Shown in pieces: positions 32,875-45,438 of a DNA stretch of 64,000 nt. Each line of letters begins with the position of its first letter. Within the stretch, counting starts at the first letter, position 1. A model generated the notes under the pieces. The model searched no databases. It worked only from the letters and a program-made list of their open reading frames with translations, and was not told where the DNA came from. The position numbers were made by a program, and so were the translations under genes. The stretch spans positions 62,001-126,000 of the forward strand of contig WOGZ01000003.1 in assembly GCA_009733775.1 (NCBI GenBank). The letters run 5' to 3'. The DNA comes from Alectoria sarmentosa (Eukaryota > Ascomycota > Lecanoromycetes > Lecanorales > Parmeliaceae).

Positions 32875-33477
32875 GGATTAAGAGTGAGCATCAAGAAACG
32901 TGAAAGGAGACAAATTAGAGACAGTCCATTATGGGATTTGGTAGCTCGTCAAATGAATGAGATTGGGGAGCAACACCTACAGGATATGAAGTTGTTTTTA
33001 TTGTTGTTAAACGTGGGAAGATAGGGGAGCCTGCTAGACTACATGGACCAATCACTAAGGCTACTTCGTAAACCTGAAATCCCCACCCCCGAGAGTACTC
33101 CCTAAATACCCTCTCCTCGCTCCTGTTGGTCCGAAGGACCCGTCGTCGACCAGACTCGTGTGGAATGTTTCCGTTTGAGATGTACAACTGCAGCATTGTC
33201 GTTGCTAAGGGGAAAGAGGGATAGATCCATTTCGCTGGCCGGAACCTATCATCACTAACCATCCGGGGAGCAACGCCTACAACGTGCAAAGTAGTGGATC
33301 ATGCATAAACAGCTGGCTGTTTGTTGAACACAGATGAAGGAGAATGATACAAGAACTGGTCGACAAATTTCGGCCTGCCATACAAAGGTGCCTACATGGT
33401 AAGATATATGTAATGGTCTGTTGCCCATCAAGATGATGTTTGCAAGTGAACGCCAGCAAATGTGTATTTAACGTTTC
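32875..33477. other. Intergenic region
   Basis: About 600 bp between the small ubiquitin-like frame and the stop of the Mrh4 gene. No supported feature. Confidence 0.4.
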
Positions 33478-35376
33478 TCAAATCAATGCTTGCCCCTTAA
33501 ACATGCCCTCCTTGACTTCTCTGACGACGTCCCGTCTGTCATTCTTGCCCACAAGAACGATGCCGCGTCCTCGTCGGCCCATTCGCCCGGTCCGACCGAG
33601 TCGATGGATGAAGTCGATGGTGGAGTGTGGCACATCGTACAAGATGACATGGCGTACTGCAAGGGTATCAATGCCTCGTGAGCCAAGATCAGTAGTCACG
33701 AGAACCTTTGTGTTGGGCAGATGGCGTCGCGGCGGAGGTGTGACTGTGCTTGGGGCACGATCGAGCGGAATGTAATTAGGGCCGCTCGACGGAGTTGAGA
33801 AGGAGCTGTCCTTGGAGATTTGAGGGCCGCTCTTAGGCTGAATAGTTGTAAAAGCGCCCAGCGTCTCCGATTGTCGTTGTTCTGGCGTGTCCCGGTTCAG
33901 AGCTACAGCGTCAATGCCTTTGGAGTTCAGATACTCGGCTACTTCTTGCGTCTTTTCGCGCTCATTGACGAACACCAATACACGCTTGATTTCAGCGCGC
34001 TCGCTATCGCCTGGAGCATGCTCAGCTGCAGCTTTGCCTATGGACCAGATGGTATCTGCGCATGCGAGGATCTTGTTACCACGATAGGGTTCTTTTTCCA
34101 CGTCTACAACGCCGAGCTGTACGCGCCGCGGGATAGCGTGGAGGTTGGGAGTTACGAGTCGCCGCATATCTGGGAAGCGCTTGCGTAGGTAGGAATCAAG
34201 GCTTCGAGGGATTGTTGCTGAACAAAGGATGAGCTGCTCTAGAGATGGGGTGGATTTGTCGATGATGGTTGAGGTGGAAGGGGCAAAGGAGCGGTCAAGT
34301 AGGGAGTCGGCTTCGTCTATAATGAGATGGGAGACGCGGCTGAGGATATTGGGATCTGACTCCGAAATGCTAGCTAGTAAATGAGGAGTGGAGATAAGGA
34401 CATCGATTCCTGTGGGTGCGAAGAGGCGGTTGCGAATGACCTTTCCACTATAGGCGGAGGATATGAGCCCGGAGCGGAACTTGACTGTGTGAGATAGAAG
34501 CTTGGTGACATTTCCGACTTGAGTTACAAGCTCGGAAGTTGGGACAAGAATGATGGCTCGCGGCCGGCCAGTGGTTGGATGAGGTACATTGGACAACGGA
34601 GGAGGCTCCAGGGCATGGAAGTTCGCTTGCTTCCTCTCCTCCTCCTCCTGAACTTTTCTCTGAGCTTCCAGCTCCGTATCCATGGCCTCTGCACGTTTGA
34701 TAGCATCCAAGACCGGCAACAAGTAGGCCAGCGTTTTCCCCGACCCCGTTTCCGCAGCAAGCAAGAATTGCTCCATCACCTTCTTCCCGGATGCAGATGA
34801 TCTTCTTCGGGCAGCTCTCGTCTCATTACCCAGCAAGACAGGTATCGCCAACCGTTGTATGGGCGTGGGAACAAGATCGACCATGCCGGACAGCGCTTGG
34901 GTCGCAATTGATTCCTTGACCATGGGTAACAAGGGGAAGTCATCGAAGCTTTCCGTTTCGCTGATCTTCGCTTTGATTGAAGTCCTTTGCCCATATGGTA
35001 CGGCACTCAGCGCCTTCTGCATCTTCAAAGCATGAAAAGGTTCTTTCGCTTTCTTTGGACGTTCTCTTCCCCCGGAAGACCTCTTCACCTCGGCTTCTGA
35101 ACGGGCGCGAGGTTCACGTCGCATATCTGCTGAGGTCTGGTTCATGCCGGCAAACGGGCTATTGGTCCGCCTTCCCACTGGTCGGCCACTTGGTGTAGAT
35201 TTAGTAGATGGGCGAGACACTTTAGGTGAGAGGCTCATCCTCGACGGAGGACGACGGCGCTGTAGCTGGGCCATTGACCTTGTGGGCTGCCATGGCCGAA
35301 GAAAAGATGGAAGAGATGACTGGAGAAGAGCTCTGTGTTGACAAAATAGACAGATTGTCTGCGCAGAGCGCGACAT
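33478..35376 (-). CDS. mrh4: Mitochondrial DEAD-box RNA helicase Mrh4
   Basis: Single exon, 632 residues from the ATG at 35376. The N-terminus is rich in Arg, Ser and Gln with few acids, as for a mitochondrial presequence. Helicase motifs in order: a PTPIQRLAIP Q-motif, AAETGSGKT (I), a RAIILVPTSEL segment (Ia), LIIDEADSLLD (II), LCSATIPRS (III), LVFVNEREKT, TDLGSRGID (V) and HRLGRTGRMGRRGRG (VI). The order and the long insert between Q-motif and motif I match Mrh4, which assembles the mitochondrial large ribosomal subunit. Divergent from Bud4. Confidence 0.93.
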   Translation of the reverse strand: MSRSAQTICLFCQHRALLQSSLPSFLRPWQPTRSMAQLQRRRPPSRMSLSPKVSRPSTKSTPSGRPVGRRTNSPFAGMNQTSADMRREPRARSEAEVKRSSGGRERPKKAKEPFHALKMQKALSAVPYGQRTSIKAKISETESFDDFPLLPMVKESIATQALSGMVDLVPTPIQRLAIPVLLGNETRAARRRSSASGKKVMEQFLLAAETGSGKTLAYLLPVLDAIKRAEAMDTELEAQRKVQEEEERKQANFHALEPPPLSNVPHPTTGRPRAIILVPTSELVTQVGNVTKLLSHTVKFRSGLISSAYSGKVIRNRLFAPTGIDVLISTPHLLASISESDPNILSRVSHLIIDEADSLLDRSFAPSTSTIIDKSTPSLEQLILCSATIPRSLDSYLRKRFPDMRRLVTPNLHAIPRRVQLGVVDVEKEPYRGNKILACADTIWSIGKAAAEHAPGDSERAEIKRVLVFVNEREKTQEVAEYLNSKGIDAVALNRDTPEQRQSETLGAFTTIQPKSGPQISKDSSFSTPSSGPNYIPLDRAPSTVTPPPRRHLPNTKVLVTTDLGSRGIDTLAVRHVILYDVPHSTIDFIHRLGRTGRMGRRGRGIVLVGKNDRRDVVREVKEGMFKGQALI

Positions 35377-35840
35377 TGAAATTTGCGAGAGAAGTTTTAA
35401 CACTTCTCGACCCTCAGGCTGGGCTTGAGCAGCACTCGAACCTCAACCTTTTGATTTTTCCAGAAATGCAGGATCCCTGACCGGGTTGCTGTGCCAACAC
35501 TAGCTCTTAGCGCTAGTTCGCGCTTGAAGGCCTCTGATTTGTGTCGAACTCAGACGATATTCCTTCGTCAGGTACCAGCCTCATGCTCATGCTCATGTGT
35601 CTTTGGGCGTAGCCATGTTCTTCAGGTTTTTCACGATTGACATCTCATTGCTCTAAAAACGCTCATATAAATTCTTCCATCAACCATTCGTCAGATACTA
35701 CTACTCCTACTACTACTGCGACTAAGACATTGTTCCTGCGGGGCCTCGAAATATACACATTCCTCGGCCGGCATTCGAACAATTACCAGCAGTCAGGTAT
35801 TAGCGAGTCCGTGTTGGATTTCGGTCTTGAAGCTGCCGTC
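35377..35840. promoter_or_regulatory. Divergent region between Mrh4 and Bud4
   Basis: A 464-bp gap between start codons, with a (TAC)n-like stretch near 35695-35715 and a short TCATGC repeat near 35580. No clear TATA box; shared promoter inferred from layout. Confidence 0.4.
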
Positions 35841-38800
35841 ATGTCTCAATCCGTATGTCTTAGCATCCGTGTGCAGTTATTGACAATGCGCCCCCTCGCC
35901 CAATCATAACGCTGAACCATGAAACCAGATCCAGCCTCTGCGTATCCAGAAGAACATCCCTTCATCTTCTGCCAACAAAACGAGCGCTCCACCGACACAA
36001 AGGCCGCTCGCTGAATTGGGGCCTATGGAGCGAAGGCGGAACTCCCCGAGCTACAATCAAAACACCAAAGTAAGAACGTTGCCTAGTCATGCTGACGCCT
36101 GTGCTAATGATAACGAAGAAGAACTTTTTCAACGGAGACTCATCACCATTTGATTCATCGCCAATTGCCTCCAACTCGCCTCGTCTATACTGGCAGAATC
36201 GTGATCCAGCATCTCCAACCAGATCCAACACAGAGAATCGGAACCCACTGGGTGACCGCGATAGCTCGCCGACTCCCGCCAAACGATCATCAATCGAGAA
36301 CTTGAAGCGTGCGTCTCGTGTAAAGAATAGCAATATGTTTGCTCGCGAACACAAGCAAGAATATGACCCTGCATCAAGTCCTATGATTGAGAGGCCGCTG
36401 GCAACAGGCAGGCCACTTAGCGTGCAACAGGGTAACGCATATGGCGGTAACGGTTTTGGGAGCTTCCGACAGGGAGAAAACAAGATGATGCCCATCAACA
36501 GTCCGTTGCGATCTTTAGCCAAAACGAACGGTATCCCGGAAGACTCAAGCTCTCCCAGCAAAGCACCATCATCTCCGACGAAGTCATCTATGTCTAGTAA
36601 GAGCAGATACTCACAAGTGCATCAGGCCTTTGACCCGGAGAACAGTATCTGGACGGAGGAGGAGGAGGAGGAGTCTGCAGAGCGTGAGCTTCCACCGGGC
36701 AAGTCATTACATCGCCACGCTAAGAGTGTTACGTTTGACGTTGCGCCTCCTCAAGTGAATGAATATGAGATGACTACCCCTGATCCATCATCTGTGGCAT
36801 CAGGATCTCGTGAGGGAAGTTACGACTCTGTAAATGAAGAAGAAGACGAGAGCTTCGACCGAGGATCTTTCATTGAGCGAGATGATAGCTTCGACGCGTC
36901 GCTTGAAGACACTGAAAAAACACCTGTGGTTCTGCCTGAGGATTGGCGCTTCATGAGCCCAGCAATTGCCAACGAAGATCTTGCAGCACGTGTTGAGAAT
37001 CCATTTGATGGAGAGCAAAGCAGCCCAGTCCCAACAGCACAACCTTCTTCAATAACCGATGCACGACTCTCGCCAACGAGAACGGATTCTGTGAATTCTA
37101 ATGGCGAGCGCCGGCCATTGCCGCCTCTTCCAGCATTGGGCAAGCCATTATTTCCCCGTGCTCGGTCAGACTCGGACAATAGCCTTTCTGCTACTGCTGA
37201 ACGCGTGGGCAGTCTCCAGCGCGTATCACCGTCACCACCTCGCCCAGCGTCGATTTCGAAAGCAGAGATTCAAGGCATGGGAGGCTGTTCTATGTCCATT
37301 GAGGATCGTCTGCGCTTGATGATGATCGATGATACGAACGAGCGTAGCTCGCCGATTGAGGAACAACAAGAGCAAAGGGAGAGGCGGCTTCGATGCGGAT
37401 CCCCTCTGAGAGGCTCAGATCCGGAAGAAGATGATAGAAAGATTCAAATCCATCAAGAAGTTGAGAACGACGATGTAGCAGACCTTGGAGAATATAAGCT
37501 GCCTCCACGAATCTCAAGAGAGTCGATCCTCCGCAAGGTCAAGAGTCGTACCTTTAATGACCCTGAGGATGATATGCCATTCCTGGGGCTGAGCCCGACG
37601 TCTGATAAAGGCGTTTACAATAACCTGGACCCTGATACTCCAATTCCATCTCTCGAGACCGAAGCAATCGAGAAAGAGGTGATCATTAAGCAGGAACCCG
37701 ATCTTGAGGACAGTGAAGTCGATGTCTACTCGATTCCAGACCTTTACAGCCAGCAATTGCATGCCGAGTCTTACATGAACGCAATTGAGAAATTGGAAGC
37801 TTTCCAAGCATCCAGAGTCGCCCAAAAAGACGATGATGACGAAAGTCATTATTCAATTGACTCCAATGAGAGCGGACATCGAGACCGTAAATCGGACAGT
37901 GCTACTGATGATGGAGGTCCTCCTACACCACGAGCTCTGACGGCGAACCAGGCAGGACAAGATCCGGGGCGCAAGAACAGCCATCGTATGTCTTTGCCTC
38001 AGTTTGCAGCTTTACTGGGGGAGCCAGACTTTGGCTTTGGTATGGAGTCGTTTATGACTCCGTCGCCAGAAACCAGTCAGGAGCCTGTAAAGCCTACGCT
38101 GTCATCTCAACCGTCCTGGACATCAGAGGTTCCAACGGAGAAATCATTTTTGGAGCAGAGTATCAGTCGACCAGTGACGCCTGAAGAACGGCTCCAACCG
38201 CCCAGGTTCCCAGGACAATGGAACGATTTAGAAGACGAATCCAAGACGCCGGACTCTGTCATTCGTCACCCCATCGCACAATCACCTCTGCCTGATTCTC
38301 CTGGTGTATCCGAGCCAGTTGCAACGATCAAAGCGCCTGGGGGCAAACTGAAGACACGTCCCTCTGTCACGCCAGCTGATGTACAGGCAATGGCTGAAGT
38401 CAGGCGCCAAGTAAGCAATGGAAGCCAGGCTCCAGCAATACCCAAAATCCCAGAGCGGCACCTGAGTCGGCCGTCTGTCGTTGCAGAATCGGATGAGCCT
38501 CTTTTCGACTCCGCAAGCGAGGTAGCATCCGTAAAGAGTTTGGAAGAGCGAGATACGTCAAAGCTTTCTAAACGAAAGAGCAGCCTACTTCCACTGGAAG
38601 TCTCAGTACAAGGTAGTGACGGCCTCGGATTTGGCATAGAGAGCGAATTCGATCGTGTGATCGAGGCCCAAAAGGTGGCGTTCACTTTTTCTACCCCTGA
38701 TATGGCTTCCCAGCCATGGTCCCCCGGACACGCAGAACATATGCCCGGACAAGAATTCAAATCTTTCAGAGAAGTATATGCTAATAAAGCTTTCCGTACA

Positions 38801-40648
38801 CAGAAAGGCTATCTGATGAGACAAAACACTAAAGTCATCATCGCTAGCAGCGCCTCCCATGAATCTGCTGAGTCTGACACGGATACTAAGGATAATCAGG
38901 AGCCTGCAGCGCGAGGTACGCGATCTGCAGGTAATTCTCCCAGAAAGCCAAGTCATACGCAGACCTGGACGGCAGAGCCATGGAATGGCAAAATCAGGCG
39001 TAAGAGTATTCGAAAATCAGGAGGAATCCCTTCGAAAACGCCAGGTAACGGGCCAGCTCCTCCGTTACCCGGTCAGCAAAGCAATGTAGCAAATGGTCTT
39101 GGCAGTGTTACCGAAGACGAATCTATGCAGAATGCAGAAGAAATAGGAGAAGATGGTGAAAGGGGCAGACTCTTCGTAAAGGTCGTAAGAGTAAAAGACC
39201 TAGACCTTCCCCTGCCCAAAGGTATGGTTGTTTTCTGAATCCCTCGGTGTTTTCGCAGCTAATGACGATTGCAGGGGAGCGTTCGTATTTCGCCTTGACT
39301 CTCGACAACGGCTTGCACTGTGTCACTACGGCATGGTTGGAGCTTGGCAAGACGGCTCCAATTGGACAGGAATTCGAACTTGTTGTGCTGAACGATTTGG
39401 AATTCCAGCTTACCTTACAAACCAAGCTCGAAGAGCCAAAAGCCAAGCCTGTCGTCGAGTCTCCTACAAAGAGTACCAGCCCTTCAAAACCTTCGACGTT
39501 TAGTCGTGTCTTTGCCTCTCCGCGCAAGCGCAAAGAGCTAGAGATGAAACGGCAAGAAGAGGCCCAGCAGGCCGAGCGACAAAAGCAACAAGCCAGCAAA
39601 CGAGTTGTTCAGCCTACCGCTTGGGACCTTTTACATGGTCTTGTGGCCAAAGATGGTAGCTTCGCACGTTCGTACGTCTGTCTCAAAGACCACGAAATAA
39701 GCGCATATGGCAAACCTTACACCGTGGATGTACCGTGCTTCAACGAGTGGGCAACCGAAGAGGCACACACCATGAGCAGCGTCAAGAGCAAGCGCAGCGC
39801 CACGAACGGTGGCGTCCAGCGCAAAGCGCCTTACCGAGTTGGCAAACTTGAGCTGCAGCTTCTATTTGTACCCAAACCCAAGGATGCAAAGGATGTGGAT
39901 ATGCCGAAGAGCATGAACGCTTGTGTTCGTGAGCTGAAGGAAGCCGAAAGTGCAAACCCTAAGAAATGGGAAGGTAATCTTAGCCAACAGGGTGGCGATT
40001 GCCCAGTAAGTCTTGATCATTTCCCAACGAATTTGAGCACAGCTGAACAGATGCTAGTACTGGCGGCGTCGTTTCTTCACCCTTGATGGGTCTAAATTTA
40101 CCGCTTTCCATGAATCTACACGCCAACCCAGAGCCACCATCAATCTCGCCAAGGCCAGCAAGTTGATTGATGACAAGTCGGCTCTCATGCGCAACGATGT
40201 CCCTGCCAAGGGCAGAAGTCGGAGGAAATCTGCATTTGCCGAGGAGGAAGAGGGGTACATGTTTGTCGAGGAAGGCTTTCGCGTCCGCTTTGCCAATGGA
40301 GAAACCATCGACTTCTATGCTGACAGCGCCGCTGAAAAGGATGGCTGGATGAAGGTTCTCTCCGAAGTTGTAGGCAAAGACACCACTAAGCCTAGATCCT
40401 GGACCGACCTTGTTCTAGCAAAGCAACGTGCAGCTGCTTCACGGGCTGACCAGGCAAAGCAAGGCCAAGGGAAAGCTTCTTCCGGCTCTGCCAAACAAGC
40501 ACCACCCTTGAGATCGGCGCCAGCCACACCGGCAAAGCATTTTTCGCATCCCAATGTCGCGCCGCCGGCGCCGGACAAGAGCCCTAGACGTTCCGATATT
40601 GGGTCGAGGACGGCAGAAAGAGCTAAGACGAGGTCGATGATGTTTTGA
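35841..40648 (+). CDS. bud4: Anillin-like bud-site/septation protein Bud4
   Basis: Model join(35841..35852, 35929..36069, 36119..39221, 39275..40005, 40058..40648), 1,525 residues. The first coding exon is only 12 nt (MSQS). The long middle is disordered, Ser/Pro- and acid-rich, with SPFDSSPIAS and SIWTEEEEEE segments. The C-terminal third has the anillin-like domain (RLFVKVVRVKDLDLPLPKGERSYF..), then a PH domain beginning near residue 1325 (PYWRRRFFTLDG..) and ending in ADSAAEKDGWMKVL. Bud4 binds septins and Rho-GTP signalling parts at division sites; in filamentous fungi it is needed for septum formation. All junctions keep frame and the PH exon start (PYWRRRFFTLDG) is the family one. Confidence 0.92.
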
Positions 40649-40990
40649 ACGAATGGTATATTTTTTCGAAGTAGAAAATATTTACGCCTAGCGTTTGCAG
40701 TAGAGTACAGCAGGTATGCTCTTGTACCGATACATGAATGAGGGACTGTTTATGAGCTTCTTGTTTCGGGCGTTATGTCAACATTTCACATCATCAGATG
40801 ATGCTCGCTCTTGTACAGAGGCACTGGTGGCGCTAGTACTTGGAGCTGCAAAGTACCAAAGCAGCCGGTAGTTCGAAATTGCTCTCCCAATTCACTGCAT
40901 TCACATCTCGAACTTGTTCTCTCTACATCATGTCTATCCATTAACATCGATAAAGTATGGACACGCCCAAAACGTAGCTCGGATGACACA
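40649..40990. other. Intergenic region between convergent genes
   Basis: Shared 3' flanks of Bud4 and SRP72; nothing else seen. Confidence 0.4.
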
Positions 40991-43094
40991 CTATTTCTTG
41001 CCCTTCTTCTTTGCCTTCGCTTGCCCGCCACCGGGCTTCTTCTCAGCGGCTTTGATGATCCCATCCCCTCCGCCTGCTTTGGCTTCAGCACCCTTCTCAC
41101 CACTCACTCCTCCCTGCGTCTTCTCCGCTGCCTTCTGCCTACCCTTCCTGCCCTTCGGCCGGTACGTCGACCTATCTTTGACCGGCAACCATCGCTCGGG
41201 ATCAGGCGTCTTCGAGGGATTGTAATCCTTGGGTAATCTGGACTTGCGCATACGCTTTCTGGCGGGTTTGGGTTTTTCGTCCATGGCGCGTTTGCGAGAA
41301 GCGGCTGTTGTGTCGGTGGATGGTAAGTAGGGTACACCCGCTTCTTCGAGCGCAACGACGTCGATTCCGGCGATGAGACGGGCTACTGGGGTCAGGATGT
41401 CGGCTTCTGACGACACTTTTTCGGGGGAGGTAAGGGCGTGGGACGCCACGTAGCCTGCTATTGCGGATTTGGAACTCGGATCTTGCGTGCGGAGGGTGGA
41501 AAATATATCACGGGCGATGGATTGGTGTTCTGGGTCCGAGGAGTCTAGGAGAGAGAGACCTGCTGCGCGGAGAAGCGAGGTGGGTGGTTTCGACTTGTGC
41601 CGCCAGTAGGAGGCTGCTTTCGCCAACGTGGTTTTGATTTGGGACTTGCGGCCTTGAGAGGTGTAGAGGGAGACTTGGAGGGCTACTAGTCCTGGCGCAT
41701 ACAGAACGTCTTGGTCCGAAGGGGCCTCAGATTCCGAAAGGCGTTTTAGGAAGGAGTCGAGGATCGTGATTGCAGAGCCGTGATTATTGGTCAGGACATA
41801 GAGTTGGATGATGGTCATAATCAGGCCAATGTCTTTTGGTCTTTTCTCGAGCAGTGGGAGAATTTGTTTGAGGCCGAGCTTTGCGAGCTGGCTTTGGGCG
41901 TGGGCGGCGGCGTTGAGGACGGAGATGTTGTTGATATGTGGTGACAGCGTTGAAGTGGAATTGGAGAGGATGTTGCTGGTGGTTCTGATGACTCCGGTCG
42001 ATTTCGAGGCAAGGAGGTCGAGAGCTAGGCCATTTTGTTGCATTCGCTCTGCTTGCAGGCGGAACAGGTTGTCGGTTTTTGGCAGCCTTTCTGTGCTATG
42101 GAAGAGTCGGTGGGATAGGTAGGGGTTTGAGGATGAGGAAGATAGTGCTAGCTTGTTGTTCTGGGCTATTTGTCTCGTGGAGGGGTCTGGAATTCTACAT
42201 AGAAGTCAGCTGCTGGTAAAGCCCCCTCATAGGGCGTCCTCTTACTCCTCAAGTGCGATATCCAAAGCCAGCTTTTCTGCCTCTTCGGTTTTCCCTAGCT
42301 TGCTGACCACATACAGCTGCTGCACACTGATCGGAAGGAGTTCTGTGATCTTCTCCTGATCCGTGATTTCGTCGAGAGCATTGCAGAGATCTGAAAGCAC
42401 ACCATGAGCTTGTTCCACGATTTGGGCAGCAATACCCACCTCTAGCTCTTTTCAACAGCATCTCCCCTTGACCAAGCTCGCCCCTCGCAACCGAGCAACA
42501 AGCCGCATTGTACGATGTCTCGAAAGCTTCCAGGTCCTCCCTCTCCAGCTTCTTCTTCTGCAACAGATCCCCTCGCCTCGTCCATTCCAACTGCGCATCT
42601 GTAGCCCCACTGTTGATCCTGAGGTCATTCTCTTCCTTCTCAACGGTCGCCTGACTGCCGGCCAGGATCTTGTAGATTGTAGCAGCATTGGCGAAGTCCT
42701 CTGACCGATATGACTACCATCAATTGTGAGCGCGAGCCCACATTCTCTTTTGGAAGGGGAAACCAACAGCTTGAGCCTCGACATGCCTTGCCCCTCTTTC
42801 ATCGGATATACTCTTTGCAATGCCCTTTGCCTCCTCAAAGTCTCCGACCTTGTATAGCGCATACGCTCTTTCGACGGATACTCTTTGCTTTAATCGATCC
42901 CCGCCTTCTTCAAGCACCCGTAGCGCATCATTGTAACGGTCCAATTTGAGGAGTGCCACGAATTTGATATGTTGGAGCTCTAGATCGCCTTTGGACTGTT
43001 TCAAAGATGCATTGCATGCCTTTAGAACTTCCTCGTGGTCGTCGATTGAGGTTCGTTGGAGCAGCGCACTCAGTATTTTTGCGGAGGTAGCCAT
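40991..43094 (-). CDS. srp72: Signal recognition particle subunit SRP72
   Basis: Model complement(join(40991..42194, 42246..42390, 42440..42713, 42768..43094)), 649 residues. The N-terminal two thirds are TPR-like helical repeats (for example LKLDRYNDALRVLEEG and AYALYKVGDFEEAKGIA). The C-terminal RNA-binding region has LPKDYNPSKTPDPERWLPV followed by RSTYRPKGRKGR, which is the SRP72 signature, and a Lys/Gly-rich tail. It binds SRP68 and the 7S RNA in co-translational targeting to the ER. The first intron uses the donor GTTGGT. A start at MATSAKIL is preferred over an earlier in-frame one because it fits the family. Confidence 0.93.
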
Positions 43095-43434
43095 GGCTAT
43101 TCGGCCTTCTCTGAAAACACTTGTCTCACAGCTGGTCACCGCTGCTTTTCCTTTTGCTTTTCCTTTTCAATCATTCTAGACGTGAATCTCTCCCTCTTCT
43201 CCAGATCAAGTCTCGCAATTCGTCTTGGACAGTGCAAACAGTTCAATAGTTGCCGACCTGTGCTAACTGTGTTTGTCCTCTGGAGACTCGCTTAAATATG
43301 GCTAAGATGGGGGTACAACAAGGTATCTATGTTGAAGCAACTTATATTGCGCTATCATAACACGGCTTCCATACTATCTAGAGTTTGGATCTATTATTGA
43401 GCCCTTTACATTGAACATTATCATTGATAATTTT

Positions 43435-44631
43435 CTACTCCTCATACCTCCCACCCACAACGGCGAAATTAGTACTCTCTAACCAGCCCTTCAGGTATTC
43501 ATATACGGTGAACGTTACAGCTTGCCCTGGCGCAACCCTCATAATGCGAGGTGTAATCCCCTTATAGAAAGCATGAAATCCTTCTTGCTTGAACATGTCG
43601 CTCGCAATAACCTTGACTCGACTTATCGCCGTTTCCCCCGGTTGGCCAGGAGTTTTCTGTAACCTCGTCTTGATCGTATCGATCGGCGCATTGCTCAGAG
43701 GACCCATAGCACCGCTCACTAGGCCGATGAACATTGTTTGGTAGCTTGGTAGCTCCTTGTCATGATATGCCGGCTGATAACCTTGCAGGAATGATTTGAA
43801 CTCTGTGTAGGCGCTAAAGTTGACAGCCTGGTTTGTTCCCTGGCGCAAGGCGGTTAGAGACACTCCACGGTATATGGCCCCGAATCCTTCCTCTTTGACG
43901 ACAGTATACGCTGCGTGCGCTGCGTTGCGGTATTTAGGTACGTCTAATGGATCGGCCATTGAGTGATGCTGTGCTTGCAGACGGATCTTGACCACTTCCA
44001 TTGGAGTCACAACAGCAACTGCTTCGGTAACGCCGGCAGCAAGTCCAGCTGAAAGGTAGTAAACCGGTCAGCTCCAGCCGCTCAAAGATATTGATGGAAG
44101 GCAAAAGGGACCCTCACCGAAGAAGGTTGCCTCCCCACTTACATGCCCGTCCTTGCTTGCAAGCAATTGCTTGTACCATTCATAGGATGTAAAGCGTATT
44201 GCCATCTTAGGCACGATGCCTGTAACGACGGCTCCAAGACCTTTGTAAAGACCCAGGGGCGTTTCCCGTTTCACAATCTCTCTGCCTGTGGTATAGAAAC
44301 CGCGTGGTTTTGCCTACGGACTCTTCAGGACATGAACTCCCTTTGTAGCGATGGACCTCCTCACTCCAGGCGCTCTTTTTCTCCGCGAAAGCTGCATCCG
44401 CACCTTAATGGTATCTGGATCGCTTGGCTTAGCGTTTCAAGGCAATGAGGCACGCAACTGACCTAGGGGATGACAGGCAAGTGCCTCCATCATGCCAGCA
44501 CCGCCGCCAGCTGCAATGGCAGGTCAGTGGTCAATTAAGCTGCGTCGACGATAATTCTCCATACCAATCAAGTTGGTGGCCGCTGAAGCGGGCTTCTTCC
44601 CTCCTGGGCCATTAACGCTTTTGGCGGACAT
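43435..44631 (-). CDS. sfc1: Mitochondrial succinate/fumarate carrier
   Basis: Model complement(join(43435..44048, 44118..44313, 44365..44414, 44463..44510, 44565..44631)), 324 residues. Three tandem carrier repeats are visible by their signatures: HPLGDTIKVRMQ, TPMEVVKIRLQ and APIDTIKTRLQ, each followed by G-[YF]-x-G segments. The exon order and APGAKPRGFY / LGLYKGLGAV segments match Sfc1/Acr1 (AcuL in Aspergillus), which swaps cytosolic succinate for mitochondrial fumarate, needed on acetate and fatty acids. Two small exons (48 and 50 nt) are needed to complete the first repeat. Divergent from twinfilin. Confidence 0.92.
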
Positions 44632-45438
44632 TCTGAAGAAGGTAAGGAGACACAGAGGAAAGTGAGGGCAGAAAATGGAGGAACGAGTGATACGACGACC
44701 GAGAGACTTCACCGGTAAAGAAACCTTGATTGAGAGTGGCTGTAGACAAGCGAGTAGGAATCACAAGGCTCGAAACGCGTGGTCATTGTGGTCACTAAAA
44801 CAGAGACAAAGGAAGAACAAAGTGTAAGGCAGAAGCTTGACTTGGACACAAAATCCAGGTCACTGATGAACCGCGGCAAATATGCCAACTCGGGGCCTAT
44901 TTCATTATGGAGGTGGGGTTTCCAAGCTTTATGGCTTGAGTTGAGGATACTCCGCGGTCAGGACGAGCGGAGGAGTCACCAGAGTGGCGTGTCGACCAAA
45001 GAGGTAGTACTGGCGAGGCCTGTCGAAGCCTCTGGGGTTCCGGCTCCTGCCGGGCAAGAGCTGAAGGGGCTTCAGGCGCATAGGTATGGTCCAACACCGG
45101 GATTGAATGCCTCATGATGCTTGCCTAATGCCTGGAACGTCAACAAACAGAGGGGCAGCAATATCAAAGACAATGTGAATGAGAATGTGGGGTCTGGCGC
45201 CACCACGCCTCTAAATTTTCGGGCCGAGGCAAGCAAGAGCGAATCGTTGTTGGCACTACTGTACGAGTGCTCTAGGGCTTTACACCTAATTATTCCCGGT
45301 TACCTTAGGGCCGACTTTTTGCCCGCATACTACCTTAGCTTACCCTGGTGGGCCCTAGTCATGGACCCTGTACCGTGAACGAGACAGTTTCGTAGAAAGC
45401 AGACTCCAGGTCAGAACATATCTCTGCATTTTGGCACC
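44632..45438. promoter_or_regulatory. Divergent region between Sfc1 and twinfilin
   Basis: About 800 bp between two start codons. Open frames within it (for example plus 44779-45117) lack motifs. I could not find a clear carbon-source regulator site by eye. Confidence 0.35.

Noticed and set aside
35962..36561. 199-codon minus-strand frame
   Set aside because: Antisense to the Bud4 N-terminus; no motif, Ser-rich composition mirrors the coding strand.
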